DNA from: Lachnospiraceae bacterium
GTDB lineage: Bacteria; Bacillota_A; Clostridia; Lachnospirales; Lachnospiraceae
NCBI GenBank assembly: GCA_024683935.1
Contig: JAIKXV010000085.1
Coordinates: 1-52,852, forward strand
Direction of reading: 5' to 3'
Length of the DNA stretch: 52,852 nt
Positions 1 through 8,971 of the stretch are shown piece by piece; the stretch's first letter is position 1, and each line of letters starts with the position of its first letter. The notes under the pieces are model-generated. The model ran no database searches, had not been told where the DNA came from, and saw nothing but the letters and a program-made list of their open reading frames with translations. Made by a program: the position numbers and the translations under genes.

Positions 1-38
1 GGGCTTTTTTTATTATTATTTTTGCTATTATTCAAAAA

Positions 39-68
39 AGATCGATCCCCTAATACGGGAATCGATCT
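39..68 (-). terminator. Hairpin with T-tract on the minus strand
   Basis: AGATCGAT at 39-46 pairs perfectly with ATCGATCT at 61-68, with three more C:G pairs inside. On the minus strand the stem is followed by a run of T (34-39 read in reverse), the form of an intrinsic terminator. No minus-strand gene is visible just to the right, so it may be part of a bidirectional terminator for a gene left of the window (bases 1-10 look like another T-tract) or simply a repeat. Confidence 0.4.
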
Positions 69-114
69 CGGATACTGTTTATTCGGAGGACGGATTTCTT
101 AACTTAACGGCATT

Positions 115-184
115 GGAACCGTCCCCACTGACTTCAGTCAATGAGAACCGTCCCCACTGACTTCCCACTGACCCCACTGACTTC
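115..184 (+). repeat. Tandem copies of a GAACCGTCCCCACTGACTTC repeat
   Basis: The unit gaaccgtccccactgacttc occurs at 116-135 and 145-164, followed by partial copies (cccactgac, cccactgacttc) up to 184. The same core occurs inverted at 3963-3974 and direct at 34104-34145. It is a dispersed intergenic repeat, and here it lies immediately upstream of the broken surface-protein gene. Confidence 0.75.
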
Positions 185-201
185 AGAAAGGAAGCGCTTT
201 C

Positions 202-3200
202 ATGGGAACACACTCTGCAACTGAAAGATTAAGGGATATTGATCTAAAACGGCGGGGCCTTGCGGCATCAGCCTTTCTCTTTATATACCTTCTGATCCTC
301 GGACTACTTAAGGGAAAAGCCCGGAGGGTGATCGCGGAGATCCTCTGCTACATAATGCTTACAACCCTCTGTCCTCCCGGACTTCAGCTTCAGTCGGCGG
401 CGGTGCCCGTAAGTACCTGGGAGGGTTTAAGCGATGCCCTGATAAACGGCGGGGATTATGTATTAAATGAGGATATCATCGCTCCCGAAGGTGCGGAAGG
501 ATTCCTGGTAGTTAATGACGCTTCCCTTAACTTAAACGGACACACCATTGACGCTGCAGGGAATATCACTGACAGCGCCGTGATAAATGTATATGACACC
601 CTCACCATAACAAACGAGAGCGGCCTTTCTGCCCCCATGGGCGGCTACATCAAAGGCGGCTGCAACATGGATGGTAACGGCGGCGGTATCTATATCGCAA
701 AGAGCGGAACCCTCAATATGGACGGTGGAGCCATCGTTGACTGCACCGTGAAAAACGGCGGCGGCATTTTCAGCGAAGGAAATCTTTACTTTGGCGGCGG
801 AAAAGTAGGAGAGCAGGGCCACGGAAACCACGCCATAGAAAACGGTGGCGGGATCTTCTTAAGCAGAACATATGGATTTGACGTAGAAAATGCAGTTTTA
901 ATCGGTAATGAAGCCGGAGATTACGGTGGAGGCATTTTTATAAATGGAGAAGACGGATTTAACAGTGATGATATTGGGTCAGATCAGGAAAACGCTTCAA
1001 CGGTTAGCGAAGACAGTGTTTACACAGTAAGTGAAGATAATGCATTCGCCTCAGATTATGACACTGCATCCTCAGCCGGTGAAAAAAGTGTTTCACCTGA
1101 CAGTGTGGAGCGCATTAATTTACGCAGTGCCTCTTTAGGTCCGACCTATGTAGTACACTCTGGAACACGTTTTCTGTGGCCTCAGCCTTCTAACTCACAT
1201 AGCGCTAATGTAACATTTAACATTAAAAATATAAGCAGCTGCTCTGCAGATTATGGCGAGGCCATTGCTTTTGGAAATACAGATGGAAGTCAAGGAAGTC
1301 AATTTATTACTACAAGTTGTATTTTCAATATTTCAAATATCTGCAGTAATACCGCAAATAAAGCCGGAGGCGGAATGTATATGGGCTGCTTTTAGATTCC
1401 GCTTACATGCCTGTTGGTTATAATTGCTCAACACAGATCACTTCCGGTTTGTTTTATTTAGATAATATTTACGGAAACTCGGCTGTATATGGAGGCGCAG
1501 TAAGTATAGGTGCATCTATGTGTAATTGGTATACATCTACTATTCATGATAATACCGCAACATATGGCGGTGCAATAGCAGGCGGAGACAGTCATACATT
1601 TCATGAAGGATGTATTATAGAAGGAAACAGCGGAGTATCCGGAGGCGCACTATATGTAAAAGATAATATCGTAATGTCCGGAGCTTCCATAATAAACAAT
1701 ACTTCGACATACTGTCCTTTTTACGGAGGCGGAACTATTCAGGGCTACGGGAATTTAGACAACAACGAAGCATTAGACAGCAATCATTATAGCTTGGAAA
1801 TTGGTGGGGGTTCCGGACGTTTTGACAGTATTATCTGCAGCAGCGGTACACTTTCTGTAAAGAAAGGGAATGGTGAAATTGTCCATAGTTCAACGGGTAC
1901 CAGACGTGGCATTACGATAAATCAAGGTGCCTGCTTTACAGCGGGGAGTACCAATGGTAATTGTCTCGTAGTTGAGAACGGTGGAATCCTTACCTGTTCT
2001 GCCGGTGCTACCTGCGAGGTTTCCGGGGGAAGCGGCTTGGTATTTAACCATTCAAATTCGGTATTATCACTATACGGAGGAACCCTGAAGGCCACGGGCT
2101 GCAGTAATGGTGGAATTGAATTACATCAAAATCTACCTAGTTGCTATGGATCTATCATATGTGAGGACTGTACTTCCGGTATCAGCCATCCTGTTCTTCA
2201 ACTCACGGGTTTAACCCAAGCGAGTGGAAAAGCATTGGATATTATTATTAGGAACTGCTCCGGAACATCACCTCTTATGAATACCACCGGCGAGATTACG
2301 GCTAACAACATTACAATGGAGAATAATGTGGTAACGGGAGGCGCTGTAACGGGAGGCGCTGTAACGGGAGGCGCTGTAACGGGAGGAATAATAAATGCAG
2401 GGAGTCAAAGATTGAATTTAAATAGTATAAATGCCACCGGTAACCATATCGGCGAAAGCGCTTCATCCATAACCGGAGGTATAATTAAAGCAGACAAGGT
2501 TACTGTAAACAACGGCTATTCCATAAGAGATAACACCATCGGAGGCAGTTCTACCCGTACAAGAGGAGGCCTGATCTATGCAGGAGAAATTACTCTTGGA
2601 GGCTCCGGGCAGATAACAGATAATTCCATCGGCGGTAACCCTACCGATATAGGAAATAATAGCCAGGGACCCCCGGTCTATGTTAGCGACAGTTCAAAAA
2701 ATTTGAATCTGTCAGGCACTCCCTATATTGCGGGAAATACATATTTAGACAATGAAGGTAACAGAAAAGAATGTAATGTAGGTCTCGCAAGAGGTCTCGC
2801 AAGCAGCGCTAAGATCAATGTAACCAGTCCTCTTGGCGCAGGATCCCTGATCAGCATCTTCCCGGAAATTCACCGGGATCTACAACGGATCCCGAGGAGG
2901 ATATCTCCGGCTTATTTAAATCAGGCAGTTATTCTGCCGGCAAATTTGTCTGTGATAACGAGCACCAGTATTTCCGGCCCGGCACCACAACTATTGGATA
3001 TCATGATCACGTCTGGAGTTATTCTGAAGGCGGAAGTTCGGTAACCGGTCACTGTGCCACCCATGGATGCAGATATGAAAATGTTACATTGACCCTTAAT
3101 CCTCCGGAGAGCAGCCGTTATGACGGACAGCCAAAGGTGGTTACCCTTACTGGCTATCCGGTTTCCGATGTCACAGATCTCGAGCCTGAACCTGCAGGAG

Positions 3201-3925
3201 TGGTCTATTATAAGACAGAGGAAGCGGGAAGCACCACTCCTTCAGGGTCCGCCCTTTCAGGACCTCCTTCAGAAAGGGGCTGCTATATGGCTCAGTTTAC
3301 CTGGGCAGGTAAAACCGGTGTGCTTCCCTTTAATATAGGAGAGGCCAAAGTGCCCCTTATCGGAAATTCAAAATACGCATCTTCCAAGGATAATTTTGCC
3401 CCTCTTTCCCCCAAGGGGAAGATCACAAAGATGCAGCTTGATTTTTCCAGGGTAAAGGAATCCATTGTCAACCCCAGGGATCTCCGGATGACTGTCATAA
3501 AGGGCACCAAATTCACCACCGTTGCCCGTGTTAAAAACGGTGAAAAGGCAGAGAAGACAGGTAAGATAAAGGTTAAAGTAAATAAAAAGACAAATATCGC
3601 CACCATCAGCTGCAAGGGAGATGGTAACGTGACCCTTCCCATGGAGGATGGATACACCTATACCATAAGCTTTACCGTGAATAAGCCCAAGGGACAGAAG
3701 CATACCCTTTCAGTCGGAAGCGGCAGCGTAATAAAGACCATGAAGGATCTTTTTAATACTGATATAGACAGCGGGGACCTCAATACCAGGTCAAAGAAGA
3801 ATGCAGCGAAAGTCACGGTTTCCGCAGATAATCTGGTGGTGATCGACCCTAAGGGAAAGGACACCATAAAATTAAAGTATAAGTACATGAATAAAAAGTA
3901 CAAAATGAACATAAAGGTACGCTGA
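202..3925 (+). pseudogene. Secreted surface protein with repetitive beta-helix-like body, two frameshifts
   Basis: Three consecutive open segments (202-1395, about 1383-3044, about 2861-3925) read as one protein of about 1,240 residues if one base is restored at each of two points. At about 1390-1394 (TGC TTT TAG) a step back of one base continues as LDSAYMPVG. At about 2860-2864 (TTC CCG) a step back of one continues as PGNSPGS. The N-terminus has two hydrophobic stretches that look like an atypical signal or membrane anchor. The body is rich in GGG(I/M)(F/Y) and N-G-A repeats, as in parallel beta-helix or polymorphic surface proteins, and holds a VTGGA tandem repeat. A conserved-looking segment near base 3000 has a WSYSEGG-type motif with paired Cys (GHCATHGC). 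The C-terminus is a Lys-rich beta-sandwich-like region. Two short-homopolymer frameshifts could be real mutations, phase-type switches or sequencing errors. Likely cell-surface adhesin; the ligand is unknown. Confidence 0.7.
2331..2386 (+). repeat. 15-bp coding minisatellite (VTGGA repeat)
   Basis: GTAACGGGAGGCGCT is repeated exactly at 2331-2345, 2346-2360 and 2361-2375, with a partial fourth copy at 2376-2386. It encodes VTGGA units in the surface-protein gene. Because the unit is a multiple of three, copy-number change would alter length without breaking frame. Confidence 0.9.
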
Positions 3926-3962
3926 AATCAACCTCAAAGGTGTATAATACCTATAAGTCATC

Positions 3963-3990
3963 GGGGACGGTTCCAGGTGAGTCAATGGGG
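3963..3990 (-). repeat. Inverted copy of the GGAACCGTCCCC repeat
   Basis: GGGGACGGTTCC at 3963-3974 is the reverse complement of the core at 115-126, followed by gagtcaatgggg, which matches the rest of the unit in reverse. With the copies at 115-184 it brackets the surface-protein gene in opposite orientation. Confidence 0.7.
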
Positions 3991-4002
3991 ACTCCAAACA
4001 TC

Positions 4003-4101
4003 CTACTCCCCGGCCACCGGGTATTTTACCGGATCGTTTTCTTCCTTTTCGATCCTCAATATATCCTGCAAAGCTTCTTCATCAATTGACTCCGCTTGAA
4101 G
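4003..4101 (-). pseudogene. C-terminal fragment of an unidentified gene
   Basis: The minus strand reads an acidic, plausible protein C-terminus (ESIDEEALQDILRIEK, then ENDPVKYPVAGE and TAG at 4003-4005) but is stopped upstream by TAA at 4102-4104, with no start codon or ribosome site. It resembles coding sequence in composition but I do not recognise the family. It sits in the 440-base gap between the surface-protein gene and leuA, which therefore looks like a graveyard of small gene remnants. Confidence 0.35.
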
Positions 4102-4276
4102 TTACAAGACAGCAGGAGGCCAGGCTTCAGAAGGACAAGTACACGATCCGTAAACAAGAAAAGAATACATCTATATGCTTATCGATCCGAACTACCAGGT
4201 ACAGGTAAGCGATAACGGTTCCGCGGATGCAAACAGGGATTACAGGATAAATGAAAACATAAAAAAGATCAATTAA
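4084..4276 (+). pseudogene. Frameshifted 3' remnant of an unidentified gene
   Basis: One frame reads TPLEVTRQQEARLQKDKY followed by TIRKQEKNT. After about 4160 another frame continues as KEYIYMLIDPNYQVQV and ends ENIKKIN with TAA at 4274-4276. The two halves join sensibly near the gaaaagaat stretch, so this looks like a frameshifted C-terminus. There is no start, and the family was not recognised. It overlaps the minus-strand fragment at 4003-4101 by a few codons, and is followed by an AT-rich leader for leuA. Confidence 0.35.
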
Positions 4277-4366
4277 TTAGATTAAATTTATCCCTATGCA
4301 AAATTAAAATGGATGTTATAATAACATTCATCAATTAAATTGACTAATAATTAACCGGAGGAGATT

Positions 4367-6361
4367 ATGGTAAATAGGGATAAGTATCAGATTCAGTATT
4401 TCATGCCGAAAAAGCCGAGCTACGAGTGGGTAAAGCAGGATCATATCACCAAGGCGCCCATATGGTGCAGTGTGGATCTTAGGGACGGTAACCAGGCCCT
4501 CATCGAGCCCATGAGCCTGGAAGAAAAGCTGGAATTCTTTGAGATGCTGGTGCGGATAGGCTTTAAGGAAATAGAGATAGGTTTCCCTGCGGCATCCGAG
4601 ACCGAGTATAAATTTGCCAGAACCCTCATCGAGAGGAAGATGGTGCCGGATGATGTAACCCTGCAGGTTCTGACCCAGGCGAGGGACCATATAATAAAAA
4701 AGACCTTTGAGGCTGTAAAGGGCGCTCCAAAGGCCATAGTACATCTCTACAATTCCACGTCCGTAGCCCAGAGGGAGCAGGTATTCAAGAAGAGCAAGGA
4801 AGAGATAAAGCAGATCGCGGTTGACGGAGCCAAGCTCTTAAAGCGCCTTGCTGACGAGACGGAGGGGGATTTCTCCTTTGAGTATTCTCCCGAAAGCTTC
4901 CCGGGAACAGAGGTCGAGTACGCTGTGGAAGTATGTAATGCGGTGCTTGATGTCTGGAAACCGAAAAAGAGCAATAAGGTTATAATCAATATCCCCACCA
5001 CGGTGGAGAACGCTATGCCCCATGTATTTGCGACACAGATAGAGAGCATAAGCAAAAACCTGAAATACCGCGACGCCGTTACGCTGTCACTTCACCCCCA
5101 TAATGACAGGGGCTGCGGCATTTCCGATGCCGAGCTCGGACTCCTTGCCGGGGCTGACCGGATAGAGGGCACATTATTCGGAAACGGTGAGAGAACCGGA
5201 AACGTGGATATAGTAACCCTCGCCATGAACATGTTTACCCATGGCGTGGACAGCGGACTTGATTTTTCAAATATCACTGCCATCGGGGATACCTACGAAA
5301 GACTTACCAGAATGCATATACATGAGAGACAGCCCTACGGCGGTGCCCTCGTATTCACCGCATTCTCAGGTTCCCACCAGGACGCCATCGCGAAGGGCTT
5401 CACCTGGAGGAAGCATCATATGGACAGGCCCTGGAGCGTGCCTTACCTGCCTGTTGATCCCAAGGATCTCGGACGTGAGTACGACGGTGATGTGATAAGG
5501 ATCAATTCCCAGTCCGGAAAGGGCGGCGTAAGCTTTATCCTGAAGACCAATTACGGCATGCAGGTTCCAAAGGAAATGCAGGAGGACGTGGGTTATACCG
5601 TAAAGGGTATTTCAGACCACGAGCATGCGGAGCTTTCGCCTGACCGCGTATATCATATTTTTGAAGACAAATACATACATAACGAAGGTTTGTTCTCCAT
5701 ACCCGAGTGCCACTTTGAAAAGCAGCCTGACGGCATGCTGGCGAAGGCCACCATCAGAAGGAACGGAAAGGACGTGGTGGTTGCCGCCAACGGAAACGGA
5801 CGTCTGGATGCGGTGAGCAACGCCATAAAGTCCTATTTTGATATCTCGTATGAGCTCTCCACCTATGAAGAACACGCTCTCAGCCGCGGATCCTCCAGTA
5901 AGGCCTGCACCTATGTGGGAATAACCTGTGACGGCAGGAAGTATTGGGGCGTGGGAATTGACGAGGATATCATCACCTCCTCTATCAACGCCCTGACGGT
6001 GGCTGTTAATCAGCTGGAGAAGATCGCGGGACAGGACGGAGACCGGGATAAGAGGATAACCGAGATACTGAATTATGTACAGGAGAACTATCTCTCTGTT
6101 ACGCTGGATGACCTTTCAAAGGAATTCTATCTGTCAAAGCCCTATCTTTCCAAGTATATCAGAGAACAGTCAGGGGCCACCTTCAGTGATAATCTGCAGA
6201 AGATCAGACTGAAAAAGGCCTGCACCCTGTTAAAGAACGGAAACATGAAGGTTGAGAGGGTGGCGGAAAACGTGGGTTATCCCAGTGTGGAGCACTTTAA
6301 CCGCCAGTTTAAGAAGCGTTACGGCATGACACCCGTTCAATACAGAAACAGCAAAAAATAA
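4367..6361 (+). CDS. leuA: 2-isopropylmalate synthase fused to an AraC-type HTH domain
   Basis: This enzyme condenses acetyl-CoA with 2-oxoisovalerate, the first committed step of leucine synthesis. Residues about 28-310 form the HMGL-like TIM barrel, with DLRDGNQAL from D37, the metal-binding HPHND (H243, H245) and GNGERTGN. Residues about 430-555 form the allosteric dimer domain that in the family binds leucine. Residues about 560-664 are an extra AraC-family double helix-turn-helix ([20 protein letters not shown], then [20 protein letters not shown]), so the protein is about 100 residues longer than ordinary LeuA of this type. The start is supported by GGAGGAG eight bases upstream. A TATAAT lies at 4317-4322, but its -35 box is poor. 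It stands alone: no other leucine genes are adjacent. The fused DNA-binding domain suggests a bifunctional, possibly self-regulating enzyme; that is inference. Confidence 0.92.
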   Translation: MVNRDKYQIQYFMPKKPSYEWVKQDHITKAPIWCSVDLRDGNQALIEPMSLEEKLEFFEMLVRIGFKEIEIGFPAASETEYKFARTLIERKMVPDDVTLQVLTQARDHIIKKTFEAVKGAPKAIVHLYNSTSVAQREQVFKKSKEEIKQIAVDGAKLLKRLADETEGDFSFEYSPESFPGTEVEYAVEVCNAVLDVWKPKKSNKVIINIPTTVENAMPHVFATQIESISKNLKYRDAVTLSLHPHNDRGCGISDAELGLLAGADRIEGTLFGNGERTGNVDIVTLAMNMFTHGVDSGLDFSNITAIGDTYERLTRMHIHERQPYGGALVFTAFSGSHQDAIAKGFTWRKHHMDRPWSVPYLPVDPKDLGREYDGDVIRINSQSGKGGVSFILKTNYGMQVPKEMQEDVGYTVKGISDHEHAELSPDRVYHIFEDKYIHNEGLFSIPECHFEKQPDGMLAKATIRRNGKDVVVAANGNGRLDAVSNAIKSYFDISYELSTYEEHALSRGSSSKACTYVGITCDGRKYWGVGIDEDIITSSINALTVAVNQLEKIAGQDGDRDKRITEILNYVQENYLSVTLDDLSKEFYLSKPYLSKYIREQSGATFSDNLQKIRLKKACTLLKNGNMKVERVAENVGYPSVEHFNRQFKKRYGMTPVQYRNSKK

Positions 6362-6496
6362 AACTATTCAAATTGTGTCTGGTATTTTATAATAAATGAT
6401 ACAAACGCCAAAAGTCCGGATGACGTTTGAACTTATTTCAGGCGTCATCTGATTTTGGTTATCTGAATCAAGAGATGAAAAGGCGTTTCGTCAGTT

Positions 6497-8971
6497 ATGT
6501 CAGACTTCTTTGAAAATGAAACGAGAAAACTGTCGCATGTGGTGCTGGTCATCTCCATAACAGTTTTTTCAATAGTACTTATTTCATTGAATTTCAGAAA
6601 GGGATGGGAGAAGTGGATCATCCCTGTTCTCTGTGTCGTTATAGCGGCCGTTTTTTTCATGCACATCACAGGGAGGCCGGGAGAGAAGGAGAGGATATAT
6701 ACCTATTCCTCCATACTCTGCCTCGAGCTTTTCTATTACATTCTCAATATTGATATAATTTATAATACTGCACCTGTCGCCATGCTTACGGTGGTGCTGC
6801 TTTCCATGCCTGGCGAAAGGCGGCTGATCACGTCTGCGGCTTTGGCGGGAACCGTCGGCCTGCTACTAAGGTTTTTCAGCGTTGATACCCCCGGAAGGAT
6901 AGTGTGGCATACGATCCTTATATGGATCACGGCCTTTGTCTGCATTAATGTCTTTAACGAAATAAAGAAGATGGAGAGCAGCTACAGGAAATTTGTCGAT
7001 GGGTTAAAGCAGCAGAATAAGAGTGCCGACGATTTTCTCGCCAATGTATCCCATGAGATCAGGACTCCCGTGAACGCAGTCATAGGGCTTACCGGAGTCT
7101 GTCTGGAAAAGGAAAAGGATCCGGAGATCACCGGAAACCTGAAGATGGTATCCGAGGCCGGACACCGGCTGTCAGAACAGATAAGCGACATCCTGGACTA
7201 TTCCGAGATAGAAAGAGAGGCGCTGGCTGTAAATCCGGAAGATTACAGGCTGGCAACCCTTGTGAAGGATCTGACCCGGGAGCTGGACATATACAAAGAC
7301 TCCGAGGTGGAGCTTATCATGGATATCGATCCGGAAGTACCGTCGGTCATGAGGACTGATACCCTCAAATTAAAAAGGATACTGTGGCATGTCATTACTA
7401 ACGGCTTCAAATATACGGCCCGGGGCGGAGTTTATGTACATATAAGCGCTGCACCGCAGAGATACGGCACTAACCTCAGGATCGACGTTACGGATACCGG
7501 TATAGGAATGACTGAGGATGAGAGGGAAAAGATCTACGAACACTTCTATCAGTCCGATTCCGGGCGGAGCAGGACCGGCAGCGGGCTGGGACTCGGGATG
7601 AGCATTGCCAAGGGATTTACCGAAGCTTTGGAGGGATTCATAACGGTTAACAGCAATCCTTCCGGAGGAACCCATGTACGTATCTGCATTCCCCAGGCAG
7701 TGGCCAACGACAATCCCTGTATGGCTCTTTATGACAGGGATAATAAGGTTATCGGAGGATTCTTCACCTTTGAAAAGATTGAGGAACCCTTTGTCAGGGA
7801 TGCTTATAACCGGCTGATAAGCGATACGGTAAAGGGCCTGAAGACCACCATGCACAGGGTGGACAACCTGAAGAATCTGAGAGTGTTAAAGGAAAGCCTG
7901 AACATGACCCATCTCTTTGTGGGTGAGAATGAATACCGTTCCGATCCCGTGTATATGGAATCCCTTGCTGAGCAGATGAAGGTGATCCTGGTCTGTGACA
8001 GCAGTTTTATTCCGGACAGCGCGTCAAAGGTAAAGATCTTAAGAAAACCCCTGTGCAGTTTTGATGTTGTGGAGCTCCTCAATTCCGACGGCGGTTCGGC
8101 GGATGATGAGGAAAACCGTATGTACTGCAAGGGCGTAAAGATCCTGGTGGTGGATGATGAAGCCATGAACCTCATGGTGGCAAAGAGCATTCTTTCAAGA
8201 TACGGGATAAAGGTTACAACGGCTGCCTCCGGAGTGGAAGCCATAGACTGCTGCATGAGGGATGACTTTGACCTGATATTCATGGATTATATGATGCCCA
8301 GAATGGATGGCATCGAAACCGCGAGAAAGATAAGGGCCATCAGAAAAGACGGGAACGTACCCAAAATGGTTGCATTTACCGCAAATGCCGTCAGCACTGC
8401 GAAGGAGATCTTTGTTAACGAAGGCTTCAGCGCCTTCTTAAGCAAGCCCATCGAATTAAATGAGCTGAAAAGGGTATTAAAGTCGCTGCTTTCCGATTCT
8501 GTCATATCCTACAGGAAGGTCATGGCGGATGAGGATGAGGAAAAGGATGCCCCTGCCGATGAGACAGCTCAGTCAGAGGAAGAGGGTGCTCCTGAGACAG
8601 AGGAATATGAGGACTTTGTCCGTCTTGAGAAACAGGGGATAAATACCGCCAAGGGCATGGACTACTGCCTGAAAGACAGGGAAATGTATATTTCCGTGCT
8701 GGAAGAATACCAGAAGGATGCGGCGGTAAAGATAGTTGACATGAATAAATTCTATTCCGGAGAAGAATGGGATGAATTTGTCATACGCATACACTCGGTA
8801 AAGAGTTCTTCGCTGATGATAGGAGCGGAGAGGCTTTCAAAGAAAGCAAAGATGATAGAAGATGCCGCAAAGGACAGGGATCTGCAGTTAGTGCATGAAG
8901 CATTTCCGGAATTCCTGCCTGAATATGAGGCAGTTGTACAGGTAATAAGGGAAGTATATGGACATTCGTAA
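6497..8971 (+). CDS. Membrane hybrid histidine kinase (HisKA-HATPase-REC-Hpt)
   Basis: A sensor kinase of 824 residues. Residues about 15-165 hold five or six hydrophobic membrane segments and no large extracellular domain, so it probably senses a membrane or cytoplasmic signal. The HisKA motif NVSHEIRTP carries the phosphorylated His186. The ATPase follows, with the N-box Asn in HVITNGFKYT, DTGIGM and GSGLGLGMSIAK. Residues about 405-545 look like a degenerate receiver. Residues about 547-665 are a true receiver with the acceptor Asp597 in FMDYMMP, then an acidic linker and a C-terminal Hpt domain with His766 in RIHSVKSSS. All phosphorelay steps are thus in one chain. Its end overlaps the next kinase by 14 bases, so the two are probably translated together. 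A TATAAT lies at 6388-6393; the ribosome site is weak. Confidence 0.9.
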   Translation: MSDFFENETRKLSHVVLVISITVFSIVLISLNFRKGWEKWIIPVLCVVIAAVFFMHITGRPGEKERIYTYSSILCLELFYYILNIDIIYNTAPVAMLTVVLLSMPGERRLITSAALAGTVGLLLRFFSVDTPGRIVWHTILIWITAFVCINVFNEIKKMESSYRKFVDGLKQQNKSADDFLANVSHEIRTPVNAVIGLTGVCLEKEKDPEITGNLKMVSEAGHRLSEQISDILDYSEIEREALAVNPEDYRLATLVKDLTRELDIYKDSEVELIMDIDPEVPSVMRTDTLKLKRILWHVITNGFKYTARGGVYVHISAAPQRYGTNLRIDVTDTGIGMTEDEREKIYEHFYQSDSGRSRTGSGLGLGMSIAKGFTEALEGFITVNSNPSGGTHVRICIPQAVANDNPCMALYDRDNKVIGGFFTFEKIEEPFVRDAYNRLISDTVKGLKTTMHRVDNLKNLRVLKESLNMTHLFVGENEYRSDPVYMESLAEQMKVILVCDSSFIPDSASKVKILRKPLCSFDVVELLNSDGGSADDEENRMYCKGVKILVVDDEAMNLMVAKSILSRYGIKVTTAASGVEAIDCCMRDDFDLIFMDYMMPRMDGIETARKIRAIRKDGNVPKMVAFTANAVSTAKEIFVNEGFSAFLSKPIELNELKRVLKSLLSDSVISYRKVMADEDEEKDAPADETAQSEEEGAPETEEYEDFVRLEKQGINTAKGMDYCLKDREMYISVLEEYQKDAAVKIVDMNKFYSGEEWDEFVIRIHSVKSSSLMIGAERLSKKAKMIEDAAKDRDLQLVHEAFPEFLPEYEAVVQVIREVYGHS

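Noticed and set aside
1387..1398. Programmed -1 ribosomal frameshift at TGC TTT TAG
   Set aside because: There is no X-XXY-YYZ slippery heptamer and no obvious downstream pseudoknot, and a second independent frameshift occurs at about 2861 in the same gene.
4340..4345. TTGACT as a -35 box for leuA
   Set aside because: A -10 box 17 bases on would overlap the start codon, leaving no leader; TATAAT at 4317-4322 is a better though imperfect candidate.
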